Positions 33,593 to 48,570 of a DNA stretch of 64,000 nucleotides are shown here, one piece after another. The DNA lies in NCBI GenBank assembly GCA_949752745.1, contig OX457033.1, positions 17,875,407 to 17,939,406 of the forward strand, given 5' to 3'. A program made the position numbers and the translations under genes. Below the pieces are notes generated by a model that saw only the letters and a list, made by a program, of their open reading frames with translations, was not told the origin of the DNA and searched no databases. Positions within the stretch are counted from its first letter, which is position 1. Each line of letters starts with the position of its first letter. This stretch comes from Protula sp. h YS-2021. Taxonomy: Eukaryota; Annelida; Polychaeta; Sabellida; Serpulidae.

Positions 33593-35464
33593 AGGAGAAG
33601 AAAAGGGGAAAACACATGTCAGAACAAAATGCTAAAACCATTTTTGCCCAGAAAAAATGACACGAATTACAAATAGAAACCATTCTAATTTTATCTAGAT
33701 CATTGCAATACCAATCTTTCTTTCTTCATTTATTTATTTATTTATTTATTTCCTTTCTTTCTTTCTTTCTTTCTGTCTTTCTTTCTGTTCATTTAATCCA
33801 AGATGTTAAATTTCCGCTTTCATCCGAAATGAAACTGAACCACTATTTGAACCATTGTGAAAAAATTTTAAAAAATCAGAAAAAAAACGCTAAGATTTTT
33901 CTATGAGGAATAAACATGTTTGAGGACGTTACCGACAAAACCAGAACTATTACTAATCATTACATTTCCAGCGGATCCTTTCAGAGGAGGCATTCCAATC
34001 TGCTATTTTGAAAAAGAAATGTCGCAACTCTTACCACGTTTTTCCTCATGCCCTGTTTGGGGCGAATGTCCCGTTTTGACAATAAATTCCCTCATTACTA
34101 ATATGGCTTTTTTTCTGCTAAACCGACAGCTCCTACAATAATAACATAAAGTTGTAGCCGGCTAAACATTCTGAGATTTTGGCATGGTAGCAGGATATCC
34201 TATCTATGATTGATTGACTTAGATCTTACATAGGTTATTAAAGACAGCTATTCATATTAGAAAATTAAATATCAATCCGCAATGCTACCATTTCGCAATA
34301 TTTTTAAAACATTCCTTGGTTATTTGTTTCAGCATTGCATGTATATTTGAATGAATTCTTGGAGTGTAACTTTCATGAGCCCCGGACGGAAAATAAAAAA
34401 AATCACAACAAGTAGACATTCAGAATTTTCTTTTATATAGTTTTGCTTTGCCGACAAGAAATGGACAAACAGCCATTACGGGGCTGGGGCGGGGGGGTGG
34501 GGTGGGGGTGAAAGGTGGAGGGGGGGTCGGGGTTGTTGAATAGAAGCTGAGGTGTACAAAGTAATTAAATAAAACCATTCCCATTCACTTAGTAAACTAA
34601 ATTGATATTGTTCAAATTAAATGTAAGTGCTAATGCAAATAAAGGTGCTCTCAAAAAAAAAAAAACAAACAAACAAACAAACAAATACTGGAGTGTGCAT
34701 GTTCGAAACAGATCATATTGCAAATGCTCTCAAAAATAATAATGATGCTCTATCAATGCTCTGCTTTTATTCAGTCAACTTCTTTCACCTGTCTTATCTT
34801 ATTTCGAAGCATTTTAAAAACTTAATCAAATGGGCGGTTACCTGTGATACAGTCTGGTATTTTGCCCATCAACAATAAGAAAAATACTAAGGAAATGGGT
34901 GTTGGCTCTTAAAGCAAGGTTTATAATATCTAGATGAAATGATAAGTAATGGGATGAAATTCAAATTTTTAGCTTATTTTAGGCACCTATACCACAATGT
35001 GACACCTAGATTGACGTCACAGTTACACTGCCAATGGATGTCGAATATGCACACATTGCACACACATAATGCACATACATAATGCACATACATTGTTCAA
35101 ATTGTTATCAGTAGTAACAATCTGATCCACCCATAGTAATAAATGATCGACCTATTAAAGTGCAAATATTGACACGAAATTAAACAAATAGTGGCATTAA
35201 ACTTCATTGCTATATCAAGATTATGTCGATCATTATTTAAATAGCCTGAGCCTTTATTAAAATGTTAACGTCAAAAGTAACATCAGGTTGTAATGCAGAC
35301 ATGAATTTTGCCCGAGACCAGCGAGATTTGGACCACAGACATTCCGATCCACGGTATAACTTTGTGTTCAGTATGATGCATGCCTCATGTTATGGGCCAT
35401 GCTTTACTCTAATTCTAAAAGATTCTGAAAACAAATTATTTATAACTACGAATTGTAGTTGATT
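33593..35464. other. Intergenic sequence
   Basis: AT-rich with TTTA and TTTC runs (33729-33785), a GGGGTGGGG patch (34483-34535) and AAAC repeats (34660-34684). Nothing gene-like. Confidence 0.4.
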
Positions 35465-35550
35465 ACATACACATACACACATACACACACACACACACAC
35501 AAATATATATATATATATATATAATATATATATATATATATTATATATAT
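35465..35550. repeat. CA and TA microsatellites
   Basis: ACACAC (35470-35501) runs into interrupted TATATA up to the start of the repeat copy at 35551. Confidence 0.9.
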
Positions 35551-35782
35551 GTGTTACAGGGAATCTGTGTAATCAGGGATTTCACGTAATCCCCAGGGAA
35601 TCAGTGTAATGGCAAATTAATAGAAGTTTTCAACATTTTGAACTATAAATATTGTGTAAAAGGGAAGATTGGCGAAATGCTGTAGTATAGCAAGAATCGG
35701 TATAAGAAGTGGAAACAGTATCCAAAATACTAGACACAAAATGTTATGATACATTTATTAAATGCCACTTTTTCAATACGAC
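35551..35782. repeat. Left half-copy of the 36.5-kb inverted-repeat element
   Basis: It matches 36535-36767 at roughly nine bases in ten, from GTTACNGGGAATCTGTGTAA to CTTTTTCAATACGAC, then the similarity stops. There is no right terminal repeat here, so it is a truncated copy. Confidence 0.88.
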
Positions 35783-36534
35783 CGCAAACCAAATCTTTAT
35801 TTTTCCCAAATGTAAAAGCTTTCTGTAGACATTCTGGGCCACTGGCCAATGCAGAACGCAATATTAACGGCATGGTGGCCCCGTGCCTTAGGTTCTGGGG
35901 ACCCGGAGGGCCCTAAAAATTGTCCTGATATATATTTTGATCACTTGCGCTCTCTTGATTTCTATTCCGTGAATGTCCAGGCCTGCCTGTGTGTCATGTC
36001 TATTTTAAATTTGTTTACCAAATCTTTACCTAGTTTATACTTACCCACAGCAAAGACATTACTGTCTAGTGGCCCACCAGTATTGGCATTTTAACTGTTC
36101 AATAAACAATTGTCTAGCAACAGGCTCGCTCATTATCTACACAAGTATCCCAAAGCCGAGTGGTCAGTTTGTTAACTTGTGACCCGCATGAGGTTTTATA
36201 CATTTATACGCTGTATTCACGTTTTAAAGAAAAAGAAATGCACTAAAAATAAGCAATGACGTCTTAAAATATCTGAAAAAAAAATTGAAAAATCTAAAAT
36301 ATGACGGCATTTTTATCAGCCCTGCTCCCCGTGTTGCCACGTTAATCGTTATGAAAACCCCTAAATAACTGGTCGTGATCATCTTCGGCAAACCCCCCTT
36401 AGTTAACCCCGGCGGAACCACATTAATCGCTGCCGACATGTACACCCCCACCCCAACGCCTAGACATCTTCCTATACGAAAGAACACTCCATCAGTAACA
36501 GATAGACGGTCAATGAAGTACGTTGTTTTATATA

Positions 36535-36986
36535 TGTTACTGGGAATCTGTGTAATTAGGGATTTCACGTAATCCCTAGGGAATCAGTGTAATGGGCAAG
36601 TTAATAGAAGTTTTCAACATTTTTAACTAAAAATATTGTTTAAAAGGGGAAGACTGGCGAAATGCTGCGGTACAGCAAGAATCGGTATACGAAGTGGAAA
36701 CAGTATCCAAAATATTAGACACAAAATGTAATGATACATTTATTAAATGCCACTTTTTCAATACGACAGAAAATCAGCTATTTTAAACAGTTGACACGGT
36801 AGTTGACTGATAATTTTTTTTGTAAAATTATTCCTTAATAAACTGAAAGTTCAAAACCTGTATCGTTTTATTGTACTTGTTCACTGAGAGCAAATAAATT
36901 ATGAAACAAAGCTTAAATTTTGAACTCTTCACTCATTACATTAATTCCCTAACGATTACGTGAAATCCCTGATTACACAGATTCAG
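36535..36986. mobile_element. MITE-like element with long (about 55-bp) terminal inverted repeats
   Basis: GGGAATCTGTGTAATTAGGG with ATTTCACGTAATC at the left (from 36541) is mirrored by GATTACGTGAAATCCCTGAT plus TACACAGATTC at the right (36954-36986). The match continues inward through GGGAATCAGTGTAATG. No transposase is present. Confidence 0.85.
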
Positions 36987-37258
36987 AATCAAGGACTCTT
37001 TGGCATCACCACTGAATAACGTGCCATCCTCGTCTGTCACATGCCGAAACCCCGGATTGGCGTCTAAACATTACTCCGTAATACTCACAGTATCCTGTTT
37101 TTCATGCAATTGAATTTTAATAAAATTGTTAAAATTTTCTTTTTTTAATTTTTGTCCCGAAGTCGAAGCTAAAAACACCCGCACACTTGTAGAAAACCAT
37201 ACAAGAATGACTGAAATATGACCCCAGAAGATTATGTTTTCTTCATTGGGGTTAATTA

Positions 37259-37370
37259 ACCCTTGGGATACCGTTTGTGAACCTAGCCCTTGGGATACCG
37301 TTTGTGAACCTAGCCCTTGGGATACCGTTTGTGGACTTAGCCCTTGGGATACCGTTTTTGAACTTCTAAA
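37259..37370. repeat. 27-bp tandem repeat, four copies
   Basis: CCCTTGGGATACCGTTTGTG plus AACCTAG is repeated about four times with few changes. Confidence 0.93.
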
Positions 37371-37782
37371 CAGTTTTTTTTAAAGTGTTTTGCAATGATT
37401 GTATGGGATTTCGAAAAGTGAAATTCTCTTTTTTTTCAAAGCCTCAGCATTGCGAGCTAAAACTGGGAGAGAACGTTCTACTCAAACTCTCTATTTTGTG
37501 TAATATGCCCGGAGTTGTCTTCCAGTAGGGCTTATTTTATCCAATTTATCCTAGATTTGGATCGCGTAATTTAAATAAGACAGACTACTTTTTTAACTTT
37601 TAGAAATAGATTATTGTGTGTCACGCCAAACATGTTGTCTATTTGTGATATAAGTTATGCTGAAAAGGGGCTAAATGTTTGTTATTAATGCCATGGTTTC
37701 AAATTTTGGCCATTTCTTAGCCATCATCTTGACTTTTTAAAGATTTTTGCTTCCTATATTATATATCATGTACACGAATCCC

Positions 37783-38280
37783 GGTCATCTGCCCCCCCGG
37801 TCAACTGCCCCCCCCCCTGTCATCTGCCCCCCCTTTTTTGCAACCCGGTCGACTGCCCCCCCTCCCTCAAAGTGGAGGGGTGGTCTCTTGCCCCCTCCAT
37901 TTACCATTTTTTCTTGGGTTCTTGGCTTACAACGACACAATAAATAAATTTATATTCATTTTATTGAATGTATTGCACCTCGGTAGATTGCAATTCACCT
38001 ATGGGAAACTAATTGCAATTAGAATTGCAATTAGTTTACGGATCAGTCTCTCCTAAGATCAATATTGGTGAATAGATCAATGAAGATCAATTGTTTCAGA
38101 GACGAAGTAGACGGGGACATCATAAATGCCTAATTTTTAAAGAATTTTTTCCACTAAAAAAAGGAGGGGGGGGGGGCAGATGACGACCCCGTCAAATTGC
38201 AAGGGGGGGGGGGCAGTCGACCGGGTTGCAAAAAAGGGGGGGCAGTTGACTGGGGGGGCAGTTGACCGGGGGGCAGATGT
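37783..38280. mobile_element. Foldback element with iterated GGTCAACTGCCCCCC arms
   Basis: The left arm (37783-37862) chains GGTCATCTGCCCCCC, GGTCAACTGCCCCCC and GCAACCCGGTCGACTGCCCC. The right arm (about 38162-38280) is its reverse complement. The interior holds a small palindrome (TTGCAATTAGAATTGCAATT, near 38012-38032). It has the same plan as the elements at 15.1, 41.0 and 62.9 kb. Confidence 0.85.
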
Positions 38281-41024
38281 AACAGCTATTAAAAGTAGCG
38301 TTAATTTTTTTCTAATGTTTTCTTTTCAAACAATTAAATGCCGATGAGACTGGATTACCCACTGATAATTCAAAGTGGATTTTCCTTCTAAGCATCAAAA
38401 TGATAGGATGTTCACAAACAGCTTCAACACCAGCGTCAACCGATTATTATAGCTACAGATTGCGGCTGTTGTTATAAGGCTTGGCATGGAGATAAGGTTT
38501 TCGCGATCTAGGCTAGAAGGCGTGAGACATACTGATTGACAAAGACAAAGCTGTAAACTCCTAAAAATGTTCCTTTCAAAATAGGGATGTCTGTAAAGAA
38601 AAATCAAAGCAAGCACACTCCGACAAGTTTTCAAAATGCTACTCAAAGCGAGAAATGAATGTACTAATTGTATTTTATGGACAGGTTTTAAAAATTCGGT
38701 CTGGTTGTTGTGGTTGACTATTTTGTAGTGTATGAGTTGGGGGGGGGGGGAGGGGTGGTTGGATCATGACCCTAATATTTCCCTGAAAACAACTTTAAAT
38801 GCATCATTTCCTAACGTCTCTGAGCCTCGGCCAGCCTCTTGCTACAACTGAAAAAAAATCAGCCGCCAGAAAAAACAATTGACGCAGAACACAAACTAAA
38901 TTTGAAACAATTTTGATCCAAAATTAAACATTCTTATGTAACGAATAAATTGAGTTTCTAGTAAGTAAATCACCTCAATGGAATGAGGGGTATTTACTCA
39001 GTTGTTTCCAGGGCAATTAAAATGCTGTTGCAAAGTGCTAATAAAACGGGCGATGGACGTCTTCTGTATTAAAACAGCACATTGCAGTTCAGTTTCCTTG
39101 AACCTTTCATTGTAACAAGTCTTTACTGTACATAACATGTTCTAGTCCCCACCCCAATTACCCGGAGCGAGCCTCAGTGAAAGCAGAATTACAATCCATC
39201 TACTAGGAGTCTGCCGACTGTTGTTTATTCAGCACTGCTTTGTTTTTTGTTTTTTTTTCTATGACCGGGTCCTGTTTTTTTGGGGTTCAAAATGACAGTC
39301 GGGACTGGGTAAAGTGGTCCTTTCATTCGATTTCACTCGATTCACTCGAGTTCTGATTTATTGGAATAACGCAAATGATTAAAGCCAGTTGTCATCCTGT
39401 AAGATATTTCAACGAAAAGAAAGGTTTAGAATAAATTTTAAATTTTAAATACAGTCATGATGCCTGTTTATTTTACTTTTCCCTGAATTGTATATCAAAA
39501 CCATGAAATAAAAACAAATGATAAAAAATGATTTTCTAGTTTAAAATAAGCTGACATTAGATGCATGGTTTACACAGGGGTGTAATTTTCATAACTTAAA
39601 ACATTAGAATTATTGCTTTACTTTGGGTGCTGTGTCACATAGTGCACTCTATCCCTATTCATGTAAGGGTGGATGCCAAAAGAGTGGGAGTGAAATTTTG
39701 AAGAAAAAAATCCACTTACAATGTGAAGCATAAAGGAAAGTACACTAATACTATCCTGAGAAATTTATTAATACACTTTCTCATTTAAAAATACATAGTG
39801 TTTCCTGTTTCGCTTGATTGCCACAAACAAATACTGTTACCCGAGTGTAAACAACCGTATTTGTATATAATAAAGATGCAACCAGGATAACAACTGCACA
39901 AAATAACATGGGGATTTTCCTTGGCCAAAAGTCGGTTATGAGAAATGAAAAGAAAATGAAAGATATGGGTTAAATTAGGAAAATGTAACATGAATACTGC
40001 CCAAACCCATTGTTTCCGCTTTAAATATAGAATGTTGTATGCAATGACAAGTTTAAGTGGTTTTAATTCCGCCGCATTAATTTCCATGGAAGCTCTGATT
40101 AGTACCCACTGGATAGACAACATCCTTGTTGCCGGTTTTTTTCTTAACTTGATTTTATTTCAAATATCATGAAAACGCTTTAGGCATATTTATACTTCAT
40201 GGACTATAAACTGGAGAAATGAAAGGAGTAAATCATGTAGAATGCTGTTATAATCGAGATATTTTAGCATATATGTAAGCAATTCAAGAATAAACCAGGA
40301 CTTTTTCGTTTGATAAAAACTTAAATCTTAAAAATGTAATAATAACTGATACTATTACAAATATGTGTTGCAAGCTCCGGTAATGATTCACCAGATTTGA
40401 GTGATTTTTTGCCCTGGGATTGAAAGTTAGCTCAACCATTTAGATGATTGATTAGAAATATATTTTACTTACCTGTTTATTTAAATCTGAGATCAACACA
40501 TAGACGCTCTACACACGTGCCAAAAACGCTACTGAGTGTTTTCAAAAGACTGCTAAAAAGATTGCCATAAACTATTGATATTGATTATTTGGAACTGTCA
40601 ATCTATATTTTAATGTCTTTAATCACATCTAGCCTCAAATGATTGCTGCTAAATGCAAAAATTCTAATGTTGGCTTGTTAATTTTTAGACATGAATGGGC
40701 ATTTTACTCTCTCCTCTTTGGCTTCGTGTATTGACCTATTTTCACCAAAATGGACATTTGATTGCATTAAAACATACGTACGAGTGATGGAATTAACCCT
40801 AGAGTACAATCTCCGTCTTTGTAACAATAACGGGATAAATAGCTGAATATTGCTTGGTTTGATAAATTTACTCCATATAAAGAGGTGTTTTCCGACTTTT
40901 CCTTTTGAAGTCCTAACGAAAACGCCTGCGTTTTATGACCTGTGCCTCTTGCTAGTTTACACAGGGCGATTTTACAACTCCATCTTGCGTTAATGAGCTT
41001 GATCCCTGAGGTGTTTACACGGGG
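38281..41024. other. Intergenic sequence
   Basis: AT-rich, with a poly-G run at 38740-38750. No supported gene, and no repeats beyond simple tracts. Confidence 0.4.
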
Positions 41025-41669
41025 TACGGAAAAAATGGCAACGGAAAAAATGGCAACGGAAATAATGGCAACGGAAAATATGGCAAAGTGAAAAAAAGGA
41101 AAAAATGGCAAATTTTGGAGGTTTCACTGAAGTTCAGTCGAAACAACGAAATTGCCTACCTTGACTACTCAGGATCAAAGAAAGTCCAATCAAAACCACT
41201 TTATGCCACTTGATGTCAGGGTATTTGGGGTGCAAGCAAAAAATGGCAAAACATAATCCCTGTGTGGGGCACCGTTAATCCTTTGATGCTCGGGTGCCAA
41301 AGTAACAATAAATCTAGTTGGGGTGCATCAGGCAAAACTTATTCGCTGTGTGTACAATGCGGTTAATATTTTGGATACTCGGGTGTCAACGTAACAAAAC
41401 ATTTATTTGGGCTGCTTTAGGCAAAACTTAAACCCTGTGTATACAGTATTGCTAATCCTATGAATGTTCGGGTGCCGTCACAACAATACATTTATTAGGG
41501 CCGTTGTCTAGAATGAGCAACATGCTCGTGATATTACGCTTAAGAATAAATTTGACAAATGTGATAAAATTTTTATTTTATTTTGCCATTTTTTCCGTTT
41601 TTTCACTTTGCCATTTTTTCCGTTGCCATTATTTCCGTTGCCATTTTTTTCGTTGCCATTTTTTCCTAC
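41025..41669. mobile_element. Foldback element with iterated ATGGCAACGGAAAAA arms
   Basis: The left arm (41025-41113) repeats CGGAAAAAATGGCAA about five times. The right arm (41580-41669) is its reverse complement over about 85 bp with few mismatches. The interior holds three diverged copies of a roughly 120-bp unit (GGGGTGCATCAGGCAAAACTT and relatives). There is no transposase. Confidence 0.85.
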
Positions 41670-42975
41670 AACCGTTTATACAGAGGGTTTTTACTACTTT
41701 CTACTCCCTATCTATATTCAAATAATGACTGCAATGTAAAAACATATCAGATATATTAAAGTTTAAAAGATGGAGGACGTGAAGAGAAAAAAAATGATAC
41801 TTTCTCGTATAATTATTACATTGAATTGGAAATAAAATCGAAATAAATCGGAAGAAATAAACGTGTTGGGCGAGGCCATGGATACAGAGATTTGCCACAT
41901 TTTTCAGCCATTTCCTTCAAAGCCGTTGTTCGTTTTTTTCCCTTTTTGTGGTAGTCTTTATGATGTTTCTTTCCACGAAATATCTTCTTCTTTACAGAGA
42001 TCTATTAATTCAAAAGTTTCGTCGTCCAACCAAGTATCCATTTTATTTTATTTTACTTTTTGAAAAAGAAAACAATACATTCAAATACATGTGGCGTTGT
42101 CGCAGGATGCTTTTGCGAATCCCTCATTATCAGTGTGGCGAGTAGTGTTTACACGGGACTCACGGCCCTTTCATCAAAAACTTTCGTAAAACAGGCCTCG
42201 TGAAATACGAGCTTAATGCAGAAATATACTACTTAATGTAAGCGAGATCTCGAAGGATTTTCTTCAAGGAAAACTTTATCCTGAGAAATCTAGCAGCACT
42301 GTGCAAATGTGCTTACCATATGGTAACGATGAAGATTAAATTGCAGGTAGATGACTATCATATCTATGTTTCTCTTATATTGCTACAGATTTAAAACATG
42401 TGTTACTCACTGTAAGACAAAAATGATTAAGAAATGGTTACCACTTGGCAACATATACATACAGTGTTGTAACTATATTTTATAATATGCTATCATATAG
42501 CAATGATCGATTTATCAGAAACATTATAACTGAACTGACTTTACACATATTTACCACGTATTGGACATATCGAAACTATATTTTCAAATTTTGCTATGTG
42601 GCAAAACAAATTTAACACTTGACAAGCATTTGGTGTTTCTGAATTTGTGCGAGCAGCCGTTGGTATCTTTTTTTCTTGACAGTGAACGGATTTTTTGTGT
42701 CATCTGCTCAGCTGACACTACGGGCCCTAGGGCCACGAAACTTGGGACCTAGGTAGAACTTGAAAAGAGTGTATTTTTTGCAAGTAAATGTGGAGCATTT
42801 ATCGCATAGCATAGAACACAATTGCTTAGCTTTGTGCAAACTCTCACTGCGTAAATAGATAACACGGCATATGGATGATCAGCCAATAAACCTTAAGTCA
42901 ACAAAAACCAAACACTACTCGGCTTATAAAACGTATTCAAGCTGTGTTGTTTGCAATATATTATTCAAGAAATAA
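41670..42975. other. Intergenic sequence
   Basis: AT-rich, with no gene, repeat or RNA that I can support. Confidence 0.4.
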
Positions 42976-45080
<2,105 letters not shown>

Positions 45081-45096
45081 GGAGAGAGAGAGAGAC

Positions 45097-45129
<33 letters not shown>

Positions 45130-45250
45130 CACGGACAGAACCATAATATACAGACAGGGGCAGTGTGTTGTGTGTGAGAGAGGCAAAGAGATAAACATAC
45201 AGAATGATTGACAGAGCAAGAGGGAAAGAAAGGTAAACAGAACAATTGAC
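45081..45250. repeat. GAGA/CAGA-rich imperfect microsatellite
   Basis: AGAGAGAGAGACAGAGAGAG followed by ACAGACAGACAGAC and looser GA-rich sequence. Confidence 0.85.
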
Positions 45251-45697
45251 AGAAAGGTAGAGGGTGGACAAGGGGAGTGCTGAGTGAACTGTAAAATGAA
45301 TATTTTGAAGTATCTGTTTTATGTATAAAAAAAAATGATGAATTGTTACGCTTAGCACACAGGAGCGCTCCCAGCTGATGTCAGTTTTATTTTATTTATT
45401 CATTTATTATTTTTGGAACATTTTTGTCGCTATAGGTTTTGCAAGCTTGGCGGGAAATGACTCATAGTCGTGATATTTTTAAACTTAATTAAACTTGATC
45501 ACAATAAAAAAAACAAACAAACAAACAAACAAAAACACCATAATTACTACATCGAAGCAGCGAGGCAAAACTTACAATTTAGGGCAGTATCGTCGTAACG
45601 AAAACCAGTTATTTAACTAACTGATTGATAGGTTACAGTCGCAGTCCCAGCTTGAAGCCATTGTAGGGGGAGGGGGGTGGAGATTTGCGCAAAAACA

Positions 45698-45771
<74 letters not shown>

Positions 45772-45774
45772 ATT

Positions 45775-45807
<33 letters not shown>

Positions 45808-45813
45808 GTTGTC

Positions 45814-45894
<81 letters not shown>
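45698..45894. repeat. Compound ATC and TTA microsatellite
   Basis: About 36 ATC units (interrupted at 45771-45777), a short TCGTTG bridge, then about 26 TTA units. Confidence 0.97.
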
Positions 45895-46565
45895 AGAGCT
45901 GGGGTGGAGAGCGCTCAGATTTTAGTGTCGTGTGTACGCTTCTTCTTGTTTCACTTTTTCAGCAGGATCATATTATTTCCTTCGTAACGCTATTAAGTGA
46001 TACCCCCAGACATTGCGTTAACGCCCCGTATCAAAATCGAGGGCAGCTAAGTGTATGCTTCAATATTTAATCGTTTTGTGAATAATGTAACTGAGAATGG
46101 AAATTGGGCTCTTGCACGCAATGAAAATAAACCACTTTCCGCTAGTTCTAGTATTACCCAAAGTGATCCTCAATCATCATTGAGGAGTGCGATCAAAGGC
46201 ATTCCAGGAATGCAGAGGGGGAAGAAGGAGAGTGCCACCCCCTCCCACAACTCCCGTTTAGAGACCTCCGATGACGGCTCTTTCCTTAAAAGAAACGTAC
46301 CTGTGTCTTGACAAGTTGTAACTTAAACCGAGACTTAAAAGAATTTTCATGCAACAATGTGACCGGAAATTTGGGGGGTTATTATCACCAAATCCTGGAT
46401 TGTTTCCTTGGCCTCTTCTGTAAAAGGATTTGTGTCGTGGTTAGGAAATAGTTTGGACAGGCAGCCCACGGTTGTTACCAAATACAATACAGAACAAATG
46501 ACAGTAACAATTCGAATAACATACATTTGCACCAATCAGCGGTCATCTGGTGTGGCATCACAGCT

Positions 46566-46571
46566 CACGTG
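46566..46571 (+). promoter_or_regulatory. E-box upstream of gene C
   Basis: CACGTG lies 26 bases before the gene C TATA box. It is a possible bHLH site, supported only by position. Confidence 0.35.
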
Positions 46572-46580
46572 ATACAAGTT

Positions 46581-46590
46581 TGCCGGTTTG
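46581..46590 (+). promoter_or_regulatory. Shared promoter box TGCCGGTTTG of gene C
   Basis: TGCCGGTTTG followed by CCAAATC is nearly the same as the sequence upstream of the gene D TATA box (TGCCGGTTTG then GAAATC, 56244-56259 minus). It lies 7 bases before the TATA box here and 20 bases before it in gene D. Confidence 0.55.
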
Positions 46591-46597
46591 CCAAATC

Positions 46598-46605
46598 TAT
46601 ATAAG
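46598..46605 (+). promoter_or_regulatory. TATA box of gene C
   Basis: TATATAAG, about 200 bases before the start codon. Transcription would begin near 46628-46635, giving a 5' UTR of about 170 bases. Confidence 0.65.
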
Positions 46606-46803
46606 CTCTCATTTATTTGATACTGGAATTATTAGCAACAATTACGATCTAGCAGATAAAGTAGTTATTAACAAGTCACAAAAGACAGATTATTAAAACG
46701 TAGACCTTGGAGATTTGTCAACGCCCTGCAAAATAAACCACATCGGAAGCAGCTCATATCATTGTTTACCTGTGATAGATCTGCCGAAAAATACACATAA
46801 AAA

Positions 46804-48491
46804 ATGTTGGACCAAGACGGTGAGTGTTTTAAAATGATTTTTAATTTGATGCATTGTGGGTTTTTTGTTTGTTTTTGATGTTTTTAAATTTGAATTTTAA
46901 AAAATTCTTTACTAGTTCTTTGTGAAAAACAACTGCTGCTTTACAAAAAAGACATACTTTTCAGTTCAGGAAAATTATAAGTAAGTTGCGGCAGAGTTTC
47001 ATGAATAGAAAATTGACTTCGCAGCAGAAGAATTAAAATTTCAGTTATGCCATAATTTATTGCACTTTGAAGTTGTGTTTAATAGTAGCAGTTATGCTAG
47101 GTTATACCAGGTTATGCAAGGTTATGCCAGATTGACGCAAGTCGTTCTTCTAACCAATCAAAATATGTTCCACTACTCTATTTGCAATGTTGTCGTCACC
47201 GAGTAAACCTCTAAATACAAAATAAAGTTAAGAATTAGAAAATGTGTTGTACCGTGCAGCTGCATGTGATCAAATGCATGTCGCCTCAAAAGGAAAATTA
47301 AATTTTAACTGATTTCTATGGGAAAACAAAATACACTGCAATTTTAAGCATTATTTTAGTTGTGAGGTGTTGTTACGCAAGCTGACATTTTGCCAAAAGT
47401 ATATGTGGAAAATTTCCCTCACACTCCTTCGTACGATATGTTTAATCAAGCTTGTCAGAACAAATAAACGTACTGTACTTGATTAAAAAAAATACTTACA
47501 AAAAGATTACCTAGGCAGTGTGTTTCATGGGTAGTTCACATGCCTGTGTGAGTCATGGGGCATACAGGTTATTCTGTACAACATTCACTGGGGTGGCTTT
47601 CAAAAAAAAAAAAAAAAGGAACACCAGGTTTCAAGTTTTAAAAACATGACACCAGGCTGTGAATTTGAATTTACGCGTACATTTATTGAACAGCTGTCAA
47701 TCAATTCCTTAACGCATGACTTCCAGTTACTAAAGAGCAGTTATTAAATGTCTTGCAGTTTCACATGCGCATTATTAAAACAGGAAAAGAAAAACATCAC
47801 GACACCTATCGGTACAACAGCTGTGCATGACATAAATTTGTGAAGATTGTAAAATATCGTTTGTATAAATAATATCTATTTTATTAAATCGTTTTAATAG
47901 CGCATCATCTTAAAGTGACACAAAACAAAGCAAAATGAATCAGTAAATCAAAACAAAGAACCAAAATGCATAATTTTATGTACAAATACAAAATGCTGAA
48001 ATGGCAGATTTGAAACAACTTCTGTGATAGTTCTGCGACTGACATGTCGTATGTGACAAGATGTGTCAGGACAAGTGTCACATGTGCTGTCAGTCGCGCA
48101 AGTGCACTCTCCCTTTACAACTTGTAACCGCATTTTGCCTCCATTTGCTGGTGACGTCATAGTAACCTTACCCCCCTATTATTTGTAACCTCATCTCAAC
48201 ATATGTAATTTATATAATATATTACTACTGTGACTTTTTGTCAGGGGCGGGGGGGGGGGTGATACATCAGGGAATCAGAGCCCGAAAATATACATGAGAA
48301 GCTGAGGCAAATTCATAACTCTCACAATAACATCTGTAGTAATTGCTTTCGACAAATCAAGGGCATTTTTTCTGAAAGTCTTATAAATCAACAATTGCCT
48401 AAGTACCACTATTTATTGTGAAAATTGCCCACTTTTTAAGTAGTGTTCTGCCAAACCCCCCCCCCTCTCTCTCTCTCTCTCTCTCCCTCTC

Positions 48492-48570
<79 letters not shown>

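Noticed and set aside
38380..38646. Minus-strand frame with an acceptor-like TTTCTTTACAG followed by ACATCCC, as in exon 3 of genes C and D
   Set aside because: The bases after ACATCCC do not continue as TGGCCG, and no matching GATCACG donor exon lies upstream.
45677..45987. Poly-His, poly-Ser and poly-Ile frames
   Set aside because: Translation of the ATC/TTA compound microsatellite.
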